Of a stretch of 22,839 nucleotides of DNA, positions 1 through 10,770 are shown piece by piece. The position numbers and the translations under genes are program-made. Below the pieces are notes generated by a model. That model saw nothing but the letters and a program-made list of their open reading frames with translations. It made no database searches and had not been told where the DNA came from. The stretch spans positions 9,706-32,544 of the forward strand of contig JANBQC010000310.1 of NCBI GenBank assembly GCA_027576995.1, read 5' to 3'. The stretch comes from Dimargaris cristalligena (lineage: Eukaryota; Kickxellomycota; Dimargaritomycetes; Dimargaritales; Dimargaritaceae). Positions within the stretch are counted from its first letter, which is position 1; each line of letters starts with the position of its first letter.

Positions 1-546
1 AGTCATTTAGAGACCTTTGATGCGACACCATACGTGCATCAAGACGATACATTCGCATTAGTAAGAAGGGCGCGGGTGGTGTTCAATCACCGCAGCTGGC
101 CCTAACTAGGTGTTTAGTGTGACCAACGTATACCCCAAAAAGAAGGCTGGAATGATTGGCGCATAAAGAGCTGGGCAATAGGATAGACATGCTGATGACT
201 GCACACCATGGCATGACTTGTGTGGTCACCGGGGTGAGTAACAGCAGCCCGCGCAGAATTGCACTGGCCATAAGCCGACGCTGAAAAGCCGCCTGCCGCA
301 GAAGCACATCGTCCCAGACTGCCCAAGAAGAAAATGCGGCGGCGGAGGAAGATAACAAGAGAGAAAGAGAAAAATGACCAAAAAAACAGGGCCCCAAATG
401 GATCATATAGAGTATAGGAAGGAGAGAGAGAGAGAGAGAGAGCGGAAGCAGCAGTGTGGGCGAAGCCATTGTACACCTGTGGACACGATGACAAGGCCGC
501 GGACCATGCAGCCATTAATTAGGAAAGCGAAAGGCGTGCTACTTAC
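1..546 (-). other. SEY1 intron 1 (partial; acceptor outside the window)
   Basis: On the minus strand a consensus donor GTAAGT lies at 546-541, directly after the exon that ends inside the SEY1 P-loop. Reading on to position 1, I find no sequence resembling the next conserved Sey1 segment (STLLN followed by the LFGT-like stretch). I therefore read the whole stretch as intron, at least 546 bp and leaving the window. It contains a GA microsatellite at 422-442. The two long minus-strand open frames across it look like low-complexity translation, not Sey1. The alternative is that the gene is broken here. Confidence 0.6.
422..442. repeat. GA dinucleotide microsatellite
   Basis: A perfect 21-nt GA run within the inferred SEY1 intron. 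On the transcribed (minus) strand it is a CT-rich polypyrimidine tract. It explains the leucine/serine-rich translation of the overlapping open frames. Confidence 0.95.
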
Positions 547-1126
547 TTTTACCAGTACTCTGCGACCCAAAAACGGCGACCATGTTATAATCGAAGCCGC
601 GGTCCGCTAGACCCCAGACATGCTTCATGTAGTAATGGAATTGCTCACTGAAGTTCTGGTCCTCATCGATGACCTGCAATTGGGTTTCGGGACCATTGTT
701 CACGGCAATGGTGGGGGACTTGGAGTCCATCCTGGGGGACAGTGGCGGGAATGGTGGCGGAATGTAGGGACCGGCGGAGTCTAAGGGGGGATAGGAGAAG
801 GAAGGGGAGAAGGGCCGCGATTTGGAAGGACGGCGGAGGGATGCTGAAGACGTGCTGGTCAGGCTGCTGTGCGACGGTTGGGGCTGCGGTGGGTAGTAAT
901 CGGCACTAGAACGGGGCGGTTGCATGCGGGAAGTAGTGGAGTAAAACGGGGGCTGATGCTCTGACGAAGGACCTCCGTCATCCGAGTTCATGGGGGACTC
1001 AAAGTCGGAGCCTGCGGAGTCGGAATCAGTGCCAACAGTTTTGGGCGGGAACCGGCTATGGTCCACATCGGGAACCACAGTGGCCTCCCCGTTTACAAGG
1101 GTAGGGACTACGCGGTGGGCGTCCAT
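547..1126 (-). CDS. SEY1: SEY1/RHD3-family ER membrane-fusion GTPase, exon 1 (partial)
   Basis: This is the N-terminal 193 codons of a Sey1/atlastin-like dynamin-superfamily GTPase, which fuses ER tubules. Residues 150-160 read LQVIDEDQNFS and residues 187-193 are GSQSTGK, the start of the G1 P-loop typical of Sey1. The exon ends after one base of the P-loop serine codon (A), and the next exon should supply GC or GT plus a TLLN-like sequence. The start is the ATG at 1126; the open frame extends 21 nt upstream only to a GTG, which is not expected in a eukaryote. Yeast and plant homologues have a short segment before the GTPase domain. Here about 149 residues precede it, rich in Ser, Pro and Asp and probably disordered. 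The rest of the GTPase domain, the helical domain and the membrane hairpin lie beyond the left edge. Family identity is secure; the exon boundary is inferred from the donor and the P-loop. Confidence 0.88.
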
Positions 1127-2125
1127 ATGAAAGGGAAGGGGAGTCACTTATAGAGGATACCGCGTGTTGTTAGGGCAATATAGTAGCAAGCAGAGGAGAA
1201 ACAAAGGGAAGGAGTTCCTTCACAAAGGTGAGAACTATAAGAGGGAGTCAACAAAGGAAACAGAAGGGAGATGGGCCCATATAAGCCACATATAATAGAC
1301 GGACAATAGCCACAGCGCATTTATAGCATGTACAGCATATATAGTTCAGCAGAGTTGGTTAGACTCCCCCCCACTCTGGTGTCCCACAAGCCCTGGGGAG
1401 GATGGGGAGAATACTGCGAGTCCAGCTTGGCGGTAATCCTCCGCCCTTTCACGTTCACCACACCCTAACCACACACACACAGTCGCTTGGTTCCTTTTGG
1501 GTGTATGCGGTGGTTGGGTTGTTGTATGGTATAAGTGACCCAACCGCCCCCGTTGACCCCCACCTGAGTTGTCAATATTATGATCCATCATCATTTTTCC
1601 CTTCCTGGCCTGATCTTCTAACCCTGAAACGATCAAATGGGCCACCTGCCCAATATCAATGCCCCCTCTTCCTCTTTCATTTTCACTGCCATGCAGCCCG
1701 GGACCGGGTCCAATGCTGGCCGTTCCTCCTGAGACTCCCAAGTGTTATGCACGCCCCCCGGCCCAGTGCAAATGAAACCAGGCTAAAAGTACACTTCTCC
1801 TCTCCATACCACACACCTCTTATACTCTCCAACGTTGATGGAAGATGTGTCCATCATAATACCAACAAACCGTCGATAACTCAGTTGGACTACAGATGCG
1901 TAAGTTTAGTTTTTCAAAATAGTTTCAGGGGTTCCCCGTGCGAGCCAACGAGGGGCTCGGGTGTATAAATGGTATATGTATAAAAAAAGAAGAAGCGTAG
2001 TGTGACTAACGCTTAGTCCCTACATTTTTTTAAAAAAAGAAAAAATGATTAGACCAGCGGAGATTGGCACCAGGGGCCCACATATGTAAGCATAAATGGC
2101 CAGGCAACGTCAGTCAGTACACCTT
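1127..2125. other. Intergenic: SEY1 upstream region and NAA15 downstream region
   Basis: Both flanking genes are on the minus strand, so this holds the NAA15 3' region (right) and the SEY1 promoter and leader (left). AT-rich TATA-like stretches lie near 1279-1300, about 160 nt upstream of the SEY1 ATG. Poly-T/poly-A tracts lie at 1982-1988 and 2025-2038. A small hairpin has arms CGAGCC (1941-1946) and GGCTCG (1954-1959). Open frames of 130-190 codons cross the area on both strands, but none shows a recognisable domain. I see no RNA gene here. Confidence 0.6.
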
Positions 2126-4852
2126 CTATTCTGCGGTGGGGACGGCGGAGTCGGTCGTGGCGTCGGAAGCTGGCGTGGGAACGACTCGCTGGTACTTGGT
2201 AGCCTGGGGGAAGTGTTGCTCGGCAAACTTGTGGATGGCCTGGACCACCTCGGAGCTCCCATTCAGGAAGGGTTCGGTGGCTTCAGCCCGAGGATCCACC
2301 ACGAACTCAGCAGTGGCAATGAGGGCGTCGAACTGCGCGGGTTGCCACTGCGGGGCGGGCTCGGCCTGCAGCAAACGGAGCAGCACCACCTCGGCGCTGG
2401 CTTGGGCCTCGGTGGGGTTCTTCAGTACCACCGGCAGGGTCCGGACGGCCGCGAGCACCGAGCCCAACGAAGCCGGGCGGGCGCTGCTCTCCATAGCTTG
2501 GTCCAGGTAAGATTGATTGAAGGCAACCAGATCAGTACTGAGGTCCAATTCCGCCAAGGGGCAGACCAAATGTTCCCCTAAAGCGGTCGTAATCTTCTCT
2601 TGGACGGGAGCGGAGAGTGAGGCGGCCACCGGGGCCAGTCGAGCCTCGAGCGTCACTAACGCTGTATGCAGGCGGGGGTCCTGGGCGTTAATGGCATAGG
2701 CCCGACCCAGAGCCTGGGCGGCCAGGTCCCATTTAGCCTGAGCCAGGTACACGCGGGTCTGCGCCAATTCGACGTCGAGGTCGGGCTGACCCAATTGGAC
2801 CAGGGGCTGGAGCAGCTTAAGTGCCTCGGCGGGGAAACTCTTGGCCTCCAGGTAAGACTCGCCCAACGGGTCGAGGTCCACCACCACCTTGACCTCGCCT
2901 TCACCGGTGGCCCCGTCCTTAGCACTACCGGCGGCGGCTGGCGTAGAGGTGGTCGCGGCGGGTACCGCTGGCTTGTGGGGCTTCTTCTTGTTGGGGTGGG
3001 GAGTAGCCGCGGCGTTTCCATTCTGGGCCGCCTGGTGCACCCGGCGGTCCTCCAGCAGCAAGTAAATGTCCACCGCCGCTAACGCCGCGACCCGGTACTG
3101 CGGGCGGGTGTACAAACGGTCTTCGAACCGCAGAATCTGTCCATACGAGCGCATGGTGAGCTTACGAAGCGAATAGGTATGGAAATCGAATTGGTCATCC
3201 AAAAACTCGGTAAAATCCTTCGCTACCTGGTGGTACCGCTTCAGGGCCTGGCCGTACCGGTGCTGCCGGCGGAAACTGTGGCCCGACTCAAGCTGGTACC
3301 ACAGCACCTGCAGTTCCTTAAATTCCTGAAGTTTATCGGGCACGTCCTGGCGCACAAACTGCATGATGGTTTTCTCGGCCTCGTCGGTCTGGTCGTGGCG
3401 GAGGAGGTATTTGGTGCATTTGTTGTTGACGAACCGGTCGCTGGGGTCCATTTCGCGGACGCGGGTCAGGATGGCGCTGGCCCCCGCCAGATCACCCTGG
3501 TGCTTCACGAATTTGGCCTTGGCCAGGTGTAGTTCCACGAGCGATGGGCACCGGGCGAGGGCTTCCTCTACCGTAGCCAGGGCCCGGACATGGTCACCCA
3601 GGAAATTGTAGTGGAGGGCCAGGAAATAGAGGGCCCAGATATAAGGGGAGGGCTTCTCCACCGTAGCCGGCTCTTCCGCCGCGAGTCCATCTTTGTACGC
3701 AGCCACCACATCGTGGACGACAGCTACCTTATCGGGTTGGTGGGTGTAGAGTTGCTTCAAAGTGGAGAAGAGAGAAGGCACGCCCTTGGTGAAATGTTGG
3801 CGGACGTAGGTGTCAGTCTGTCGCCGGAATTCGGTGTCATGGGCCAAATACAGGGGAATCAGTTGGAGCTGCTGGGAACGGGGGTAAACCATGGTCAGTT
3901 GACGACAGGCCTCCGTAATGCGCTCCGGCGTGTTCTCGGGTAACTCGATATCCTTGGAACGGCCGGTACGGCTCAGGGCGGTCAACTCAGCGTCCGCCAG
4001 GTCGGTAGGAATAATCCGACGGGCCTGCAGCCACTTCCACAGGTACTCGCGGTTATCGGGGTTCAGGTCAATTAACCCACGGTAGGCCACCTCGGCCTCC
4101 TCGAAGCGCCCCAAACGGTAAAGCAGATAGGCCCGTTGTTCGCGCCACGCCAGCGTATCGCACACCCGTCGCTGCACCTCATCCAAATGGGTGAGGGCCT
4201 GCTCGTAGTCGCCGGTCAGCTGGATCAGGTGATTCTTATACATGAGCACCTCACTCGTTTCGTGGTCGAACGGCTTCACGGGAATCTTGACAGCCTCTTC
4301 GTAGGACTGGAGCACCTTCAGCGCAATAGCGGGTCGGCCGGCCATTTCATTCGCCATCACCAAACCGAGCCAGAAACTCTGGTTCTTGGGCTGGAATTGC
4401 AGTAGCGTCGTGCGGGTTTGCACTAAAGCGTCATACCGGCGGAGTTGGGTTTGGAGGAGGGCCAAATCCCGCAGAATCTGAAAATTATTGGGGTCGAATT
4501 TAAGGGCCTGGAGATAACATTTCATGGCCTCGCTGTAGTTCTTGTCGGTGCGGTGGATCAGGCCGTACACGTGCCAGCAGATATGGCTGGTCAGATCCTT
4601 GGTGATACCCAGTTTAACGGTACTGATGCCCTCGTCTTTACGGTCCAGGTGGACCAGGAACAGGCCCTTCATGCACAGAGTTTCGCCGTGGTCGGGGTGC
4701 TTTTTAAGGATCTGCTCGCACATCTTCAAGCCCTTCTTGTACTGCTTTAACTCGAACTCCTTGAGAAGGTTTTTGAAAAGGTTGGTCTCCTTGTTGGGCA
4801 GCAGTCGGTGTGGCGGAATGCCATTGCGTATCAAATTCTGTCGGGCGGTCAT
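2126..4852 (-). CDS. NAA15: NatA auxiliary subunit NAA15 (Nat1), TPR scaffold
   Basis: This 908-aa single-exon protein is the ribosome-anchoring scaffold of the NatA N-terminal acetyltransferase, partner of catalytic NAA10. The length fits the family (about 850-870 aa). Landmark segments occur in order: KETNLFKNLLKEFE (21-34), HGETLCMKGL (55-64), CWHVYGLIHR (92-101), NFQILRDLALLQ (123-134), DRFVNNKCTKYLLR (472-485), DDQFDFHTYSLRK (552-564) and DPLGESYLEA (661-670). Most of it should fold as a tetratricopeptide superhelix. The ATG at 4852 adds about 16 residues before the conserved start; the next Met (44) lies inside conserved sequence. Between 601 and 655 most homologues have a long Lys/Arg-rich helix. 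Here there is a short Ala/Pro/Thr linker with only one small basic cluster (NKKKPHK). It diverges from UPF1 across 1.2 kb. Confidence 0.95.
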   Translation of the reverse strand: MTARQNLIRNGIPPHRLLPNKETNLFKNLLKEFELKQYKKGLKMCEQILKKHPDHGETLCMKGLFLVHLDRKDEGISTVKLGITKDLTSHICWHVYGLIHRTDKNYSEAMKCYLQALKFDPNNFQILRDLALLQTQLRRYDALVQTRTTLLQFQPKNQSFWLGLVMANEMAGRPAIALKVLQSYEEAVKIPVKPFDHETSEVLMYKNHLIQLTGDYEQALTHLDEVQRRVCDTLAWREQRAYLLYRLGRFEEAEVAYRGLIDLNPDNREYLWKWLQARRIIPTDLADAELTALSRTGRSKDIELPENTPERITEACRQLTMVYPRSQQLQLIPLYLAHDTEFRRQTDTYVRQHFTKGVPSLFSTLKQLYTHQPDKVAVVHDVVAAYKDGLAAEEPATVEKPSPYIWALYFLALHYNFLGDHVRALATVEEALARCPSLVELHLAKAKFVKHQGDLAGASAILTRVREMDPSDRFVNNKCTKYLLRHDQTDEAEKTIMQFVRQDVPDKLQEFKELQVLWYQLESGHSFRRQHRYGQALKRYHQVAKDFTEFLDDQFDFHTYSLRKLTMRSYGQILRFEDRLYTRPQYRVAALAAVDIYLLLEDRRVHQAAQNGNAAATPHPNKKKPHKPAVPAATTSTPAAAGSAKDGATGEGEVKVVVDLDPLGESYLEAKSFPAEALKLLQPLVQLGQPDLDVELAQTRVYLAQAKWDLAAQALGRAYAINAQDPRLHTALVTLEARLAPVAASLSAPVQEKITTALGEHLVCPLAELDLSTDLVAFNQSYLDQAMESSARPASLGSVLAAVRTLPVVLKNPTEAQASAEVVLLRLLQAEPAPQWQPAQFDALIATAEFVVDPRAEATEPFLNGSSEVVQAIHKFAEQHFPQATKYQRVVPTPASDATTDSAVPTAE

Positions 4853-6037
4853 GGTAGCGAGAGGTCACACAAAAAAAAATATTCGGGGAACGGCTAAGGA
4901 AAGGAGGCGATAGGGGAGGGTCGACCTTCGGATAAAAGCAGGAGGGTCCGGGCGTTGGGATGGGGAGAGAATAGATGCAGGGAGTAGAGGGGCTTGGGGG
5001 GAATTGACCGGCCGGGTTGGGAAGAGTGGGTTGGGTACCGCAGAAAAAGGGTAGGGGAAGAGGGGCGCAGGCAGGATTCAGGATCGGGACAGATAGGATA
5101 GATTAGTCTCACCTCGAGACGACTGAGGTGAGGTGAGGTGGATGGTGGTGGAATAGGCTAGAGAGAAGAAAATAGAGAGGAACTTCTTGTACGCGGGGTG
5201 TGGTTAGAGCAAGCTAATCCAAGTGCTCTCGCTGTGTCCTTTCCTTGGGCTTGTACAGCAAAGTGTGCGTCGCCTTTCTTCGAGTCGATATAATATACCT
5301 TCCAAGGCGCCCCCATAAACTGCACTCTACTCTCCTCTACCATATTGGTTGGCTATATGGAGGCGATATATAAATATGGGAGTTATTCTTTAGGGGTTTA
5401 AAAATGCATATTCCCCACATACATGTAATGTACATTGTGGACATATCATCCGCCTGTGTGCAACTATTTTTTTTCCTTATTGAAAGCCTGTAAAAGGAAA
5501 CCAGCAATACCTTGGTTTTGGTCAATATTAAGCTCTCCTGCTTTGCTTATTTCTCCCCCGTTTCCCTCAGCACTGCGGGTTATCGGCGACCCTGTCTTAG
5601 CCATTTCTACCGAAGGCGAATAGTTTATCTTCCATCTCCGCCCTTAATAGCCCTAGTGTGGACCTAGAAGCGACCTGCCACGGAATCCTCCCTTCCCGTC
5701 TTAGTCATCCGGCCCTTCCTACTGCGTCTCAAGACTGGACTAGTCTTTACGAATCTTTGGAAGTCCTCTCGTTTTTCTTACTTGGTCGAGCCTTACCGGA
5801 TATCCCTGAGTAACCAATAGAAAGTGACAGTTGCCGGGGCTCCTTTCGGTTATTTCCCCGTATTGCCTGCGCCTTTATCCAGTTCTGCCTTATTTTTATA
5901 TATCTATCCTATCCTATCTGCCAAACCAGACCTACTATTACCGCACATCGACTATCCGACAGTGGCAGTTGGTAATTATCCCCTTTTCCCCCTAGCCCGC
6001 TTGCCCAAGCCACCCTCGCCCTCCACCCTTGGCAATC
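4853..6037. other. Divergent NAA15-UPF1 promoter region
   Basis: This 1185-bp spacer must carry the leaders and promoters of NAA15 (leftward) and UPF1 (rightward). Next to NAA15 it is purine-rich on the plus strand (about 4880-5100). A TATA-like GATATATAAATA lies near 5365-5376, and a CCAAT motif (TAACCAATAG) near 5811-5820. Pyrimidine-rich CCTATCCTATC sequence near 5905-5920 precedes the UPF1 start. Short open frames (for example 5158-5343, minus) have no family resemblance and I do not call them genes. Confidence 0.55.
5108..5132. repeat. Nested inverted repeat plus GAGGT direct repeats
   Basis: CTCACCTC (5108-5115) is the exact reverse complement of GAGGTGAG (5125-5132), with a 9-nt spacer. 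The right arm runs into tandem GAGGT units that continue to about 5140. It lies about 260 bp upstream of the NAA15 ATG. It could form a cruciform or leader hairpin or bind a dimeric factor; function is unknown. Confidence 0.6.
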
Positions 6038-9000
6038 ATGCAGAACGCTAAACCACCACCCTCGCATCCAACTCTTACCTCACCCCAGCTCGCTGACGCA
6101 GCCGCCGCGGCCCTGGAAAGCCTACAGCTCGACCAATCGTCCTCGGACCCATCGGAAATTAGCGAAGACGATGGCGAGGGCGATAGCTGCACCGAACAGG
6201 ACGCCCATTCCGAACATTCCCCCGATCTTGACGATGAGGATCATGCCGTAGAACAAGTACAGAATCTGCCCTACTATGCCTGCCGGTAAGTTCCTCCCCC
6301 CCGATTCTTCGGGCATATCATAACACCGCTGGACCTATACCATTGGGCTGCACCGGTCGTGTCCCCTTTCGCCCGCCCCTGTGCCCTATGCGAATTGCCC
6401 CGGGTATCCCTTTAGGCCCGATATGGTTATGGATGGCAAGATTCACTAGTATTCCTCGCCAGTGATTAATCAATTGAACCGCCTCTATGTTTTCCTTCCT
6501 TGGCCGTTCCACCCCCGTCATTAATCATCTGAACGATACCTGCATCTCCTGCTTCTTCTATTCGCTTACCTCTCCACTATTCGGGGCACCAGCTACTGTG
6601 GCATCCATACCCCGTCATCAGTTGTCAAGTGTATTACTTGCCAGAAATGGTTCTGTAACTCACGTGGCAACACCTCTGGCTCACACATTGTCAATCATTT
6701 AGTGCTGGCCCGTCACAAGGAGGTGGTGCTACACCCGGAGTCCGCGCTCGGCGAATCCACCCTGGAGTGCTATAACTGTGGGTGCCGCAATGTCTTTTTG
6801 TTGGGATTTATTCCGGCCAAGAGTGATTCGGTGGTGGTTCTATTGTGTCGTCAGCCCTGTGCTGCCATTTCCAACAGCAAGGACGTCACCTGGGATATCA
6901 CTGAATGGCTGCCCTTGATTGACGACCGCTGTTTTCTGCCCTGGCTGGTCACTGTGCCCTCCGAACAAGAACAGCTCCGCGCTCGTCAAGTGACGGCCCA
7001 ACAGATCAACCGAATTGAGGATATGTGGAAGGAGCGGCCCGACGCCGAGTTTAACGACGTCGAGAAACCCCAGGAAGGGGATGAACCCGATCCCATTAAG
7101 CTCCGCTACGAAGACGGCTATCAGTATCAGAATATCTTCGGACCTCTGGTGCAAATGGAAGCTGAATACGATAAGAAGATGAAGGAGGCCCAGGCCCAGG
7201 AGGACATTGCCGTCCGCTGGGATATAGGTTTGAATCAGAACCGCCTGGCCTGGTTTATCTTCCCCAAACTCGAACTGGGCGAGGTCCGTCTAGCGGTGGG
7301 CGACGAACTTCGCCTGCGTTACCGTGGCGAATTACACGCCGAATGGGAGGGCAATGGTCACGTCATCAAAATCCCCAACAATACCAGCGACGAGGTGTGT
7401 CTGGAATTGAAGCGTAGCGACGATGCCCCCACTGACTGTACCCACAACTTCACCGTGGATTTTGTTTGGAACTCCACTAGTTTTGACCGTATGCAGGCCG
7501 CGCTTAAAAAGTTTGCGGTCGACGAGATGGCCGTCAGTGGCTACCTGTACCACAAGCTGCTGGGCCACGATGCCGAGCCCCCCGTTCTCAAGGCAGAATT
7601 GCCCCAGCGCTTTTCCGCGCCCAATCTACCCGAACTCAATCATTCCCAAGTCTTCGCCGTCAAAAGTGTGCTGTCCCAGCCCCTGAGTCTGATCCAGGGT
7701 CCCCCGGGTACGGGCAAAACGGTGACGTCGGCCACAGTGGTGTATCACTTGGCCAAGATGGCCGCGGGCCAGATTCTGGTGTGTGCGCCTAGTAATGTGG
7801 CAGTGGACCAACTCACTGAGAAGATTGATTTGACGGGGCTCAAAGTGGTCCGAGTCATGGCCAAATCCCGTGAGGAACTGGACTCGAGTGTCCGTCACCT
7901 GTCTCTGCACGAGCAAGTCATGAATATGGACACCTACCCGGAACTGCAGAAACTGCTCCGCCTACGTCAGAGCGTCGGTGAATTGAGTCGCAAGGACGAG
8001 CAGCGTTTCATGAAGTTACGCCGGGCCTGCGAGCGCGAAATCCTCGAAAACGCAGATGTGATTCTGACCACCTGCTCCGCCGCTGGCGATCCGCGGTTCA
8101 GCGGCCTCAAATTCCGGGCGGTACTTATTGACGAGTCCACCCAGGCATCCGAGCCCGAAATCATGATTCCCTTGGTCCACGGGATCCGCCAAGTAGTATT
8201 GGTGGGTGACCACCAGCAGCTCGGGCCTGTGATCATGAACAAACGGGCCGCCAACGCCGGGCTCAACTTTACCCTGTTCGAGCGTCTCATCCACCTTCGT
8301 CTACGTCCGCACCGTCTGCAGGTGCAGTACCGTATGCACCCGTGCCTGTCCGAATTCCCCAGTAACATGTTCTATGAGGGTTCCCTACAGAACGGTATCA
8401 CCACCCAGGAGCGTCTGCGTGCCGACGTCAAGTTCCCCTGGCCCGTACCCGAAACACCCATGATGTTCCACATCAATTTGGGCCAGGAGGAAATTTCCAC
8501 CAGCGGTACTTCGTACCTGAACCGCACGGAGGCCACCAACTGCGAAAAAATTGTTACCACGTTTTTGCGGGCTGGCGTGTCCCCGCAGTCCATCGGCATC
8601 ATCACCCCTTACGAAGGCCAGCGAAGCTACATTGTTAACTATATGCAGTTTAGCGGTACGTTGCGCAAGGAACTGTACAAGGAAATCGAAGTGGCCAGTG
8701 TCGACGCATTTCAAGGTCGGGAGAAAGACTACATTATCCTGTCGTGTGTCCGCAGCAACGAGCACCAGGGTATCGGGTTTTTGAACGATCCCCGCCGCCT
8801 TAACGTGGCCTTGACCCGTGCTAAATACGGACTGGTCATCCTAGGGAACCCGAAGGTTCTGAGCCGCCATGGACTGTGGCATGACTTGCTGACCCATTTC
8901 AAGGATAACGATTGTTTGGTCGAAGGGGCTCTCACTAACCTTAAAGTTAGCTTGATCCAGTTGAGTCGGCCCCGCCGGCACCAGTTCAACCGTCGGTCCA

Positions 9001-9935
9001 AGGCCACGGCCAACTGGACTACGGACGATCCCTTAGCGGCAGCCAACGGCCGTATGTCGGGTAACGGCGGGGGTGCTCCGTCCCCGTTTGCCTCCACTGC
9101 CAATGGTCACCCTCACCACATGTGGCAGGACTCCATGAGCTCGATTGCGGCGTATTCCCAACCGGGACTGGGATCCCAATTGTCTATCCCACTGATTGGC
9201 TCTCAGACGGCACCGTTCAGCCAGGAATTGTCCCAGTTGGGTGAAGACGCCTACGGATCGTATATCCCTACTAATCCCCACCACCGCAATAACCAAGGGC
9301 ATCAGAGTCGGGGTCGTCGCGGCCCCGTGGGCGGCCACGAGTCCCACCTGCGTGGACACGGCGCAGGGGTCAGTGGCCGTGGGGCTCCCCAGTCGTACTA
9401 TCAAGGGGGCGGTGGCTACCGGCAAATGGCGCCTACCGACTTTGCTGGCGGACCGTCATCTGACATCATGAGCCAAACAACGGGCTACGATGAACAACTG
9501 ACCCAGGGTAGTGTCGGAGTCCAGTATTCGGCGTCTATCCTCATGTCCCAGTCCGATCGAATGAACGTCGCGGATTGGCTGGGGTCTTCGCATACCCATT
9601 ATGGATCCAAGTCCATGGGTAATGGAAATACCAACAATGCTTCGTCCAGTCGCCCGAATGGCAACAGTAGAAGCCATCATCATTCCTCGCATCCTACTTC
9701 GACGGCCCGCGCTTACGGTGGTTACCATGACCCCGACGTACACGCTGGCGGCGGCTTGTACGACTACCTCGACGATATCTATAAGGCCCACCCCGTGCAG
9801 GCCCCTCGTAATTCCCTCTACGGCGGGGCCCCAGCGGGTGGCAGAAAGGGACCGTCGGGCCACCCGGGAGTCGCGGATGATGCCCAGTCCGACTTTGGCT
9901 CGGAATTGAATTCCCAAAAATTCACGCAGTTCTAG
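6038..9935 (+). CDS. UPF1: UPF1 (RENT1/NAM7) nonsense-mediated decay RNA helicase
   Basis: Joining 6038-6285 and 6593-9935 gives 1196 aa. UPF1 is the ATP-dependent 5'-3' helicase at the centre of nonsense-mediated mRNA decay. After an acidic N-terminus (about residues 35-75) comes the zinc-binding CH domain that contacts UPF2. Its Cys/His ladder includes C82, C85, C97, C100 and C104, then C142, C145, C147, C168 and C172. The SF1 helicase core shows GPPGTGKT (452-459), DEST (596-599), GDHQQLGPV (621-629), QYRMHP (661-666), [10 protein letters not shown] (786-795) and [10 protein letters not shown] (820-829). The last 300 residues are Gly/Ser/His-rich with RG patches, eight SQ and two TQ sites, the kind phosphorylated by SMG1 in animals. 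Splicing is supported because exon 1 ends in ACR and exon 2 begins YCGIHTPS, restoring the CH domain. The start is the first ATG; an upstream TTG is ignored. Confidence 0.97.
6286..6592 (+). other. UPF1 intron 1 (307 bp)
   Basis: The donor GTAAGT is at 6286-6291 and the acceptor CAG ends at 6592. A possible branch site, CTTAC, lies at about 6565-6569. It is a phase-2 intron splitting the arginine codon between two zinc ligands of the CH domain. Removing it joins two segments that match UPF1 proteins continuously. It shows that introns of about 300 bp occur in this genome. Confidence 0.9.
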
Positions 9936-10770
9936 TGGGATGTGCGGGAGCGGGGTTTAGTCCGTTGATATAGTGATGCGTAGCGCCGCAATTTCTCCCC
10001 CCTTCTTCATTTTCCCCTCTGCCATCGTACCAATCTCGGCTTTTCCACCAACGACTCACTCCTGCCTTTTATACCACTCATTTTCACCCGGTCTGCTCAA
10101 CTGACCAGGGTCCTGAACAAGTTATTAGACATGCTATTCGGCCCCAAAAAGTGGTGATCCGTTGAACGTCTACCTCGTTTTGCCCAATGTTTGGCGTTCA
10201 CTTCATTTGAGCTTCTGATTTTGGCATATAGGCCAATGTGATGAAAGTGGGCCCAGTCAGTTCCACATTCCCCTACATTATCTCTGTTTAGAGAGGTGGT
10301 TTATTCAGAGTCGTTCTAACAACTCACCTTGCCAGATTGTTCATGATTCGAACCTTTCTGTGCTTAAGGGTAGGCATGTAATAGGCGCTCAGCAATATGG
10401 GTGGGTGAGCACCACCTTTCAGCCAGCACGGCGCTGGGTATCGAAGAAGTGCATAGTTTACGCGTGCCTACGAAGAAAAGGGTGTGCTCGAGTGGATTGA
10501 AGTATAATTATACCCTTGAGTCTTTTATGGCACAAATTTTGCTCGCTTAACGCCTGGCCCTTGGCACTTGAGGCACAGGTCTTTAATTCAGTGGAGGGTA
10601 ATATTCTCTTCACTAAGTTTCATTGTGGAGATTGCTATACCAGGAGTCCAAACCTTTTATGTGGGCACATTTCGCTAACATAATTATATAGCCCGTGCAT
10701 CATCACTTTTCACTATTTCTTCCTTTATAATAAACCAACTATCACCAGCATTGCCACTTTTCTTTGACAC

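Noticed and set aside
114..515. Minus-strand open frames that might be SEY1 exon 2
   Set aside because: They are GA-repeat translation with poly-Leu/Ser and show no Sey1 landmarks after the P-loop.
1870..1960. tRNA-like pieces (AACTCAGTTGGACTA and GGGTTCCCCGTGCGAGCC)
   Set aside because: No matching acceptor stem, the T-loop lacks TTCRA in the right place, and the D-stem does not pair.
1402..1968. 188-codon plus-strand open frame downstream of NAA15
   Set aside because: Proline/serine/histidine-rich composition, no domain pattern, and it spans what should be 3' region and promoter.
2126..4852. Many plus-strand open frames opposite NAA15
   Set aside because: They are antisense shadows of a GC-rich coding region with no independent family resemblance.
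5158..5343. 61-codon minus-strand ORF with an ATG start between NAA15 and UPF1
   Set aside because: Too short, with no recognisable family and no supporting context; probably leader or promoter DNA.
10330..10400. GGTTCGAATC on the minus strand, like a tRNA B box
   Set aside because: The flanking bases cannot form the T-stem and no acceptor stem or A box is found.
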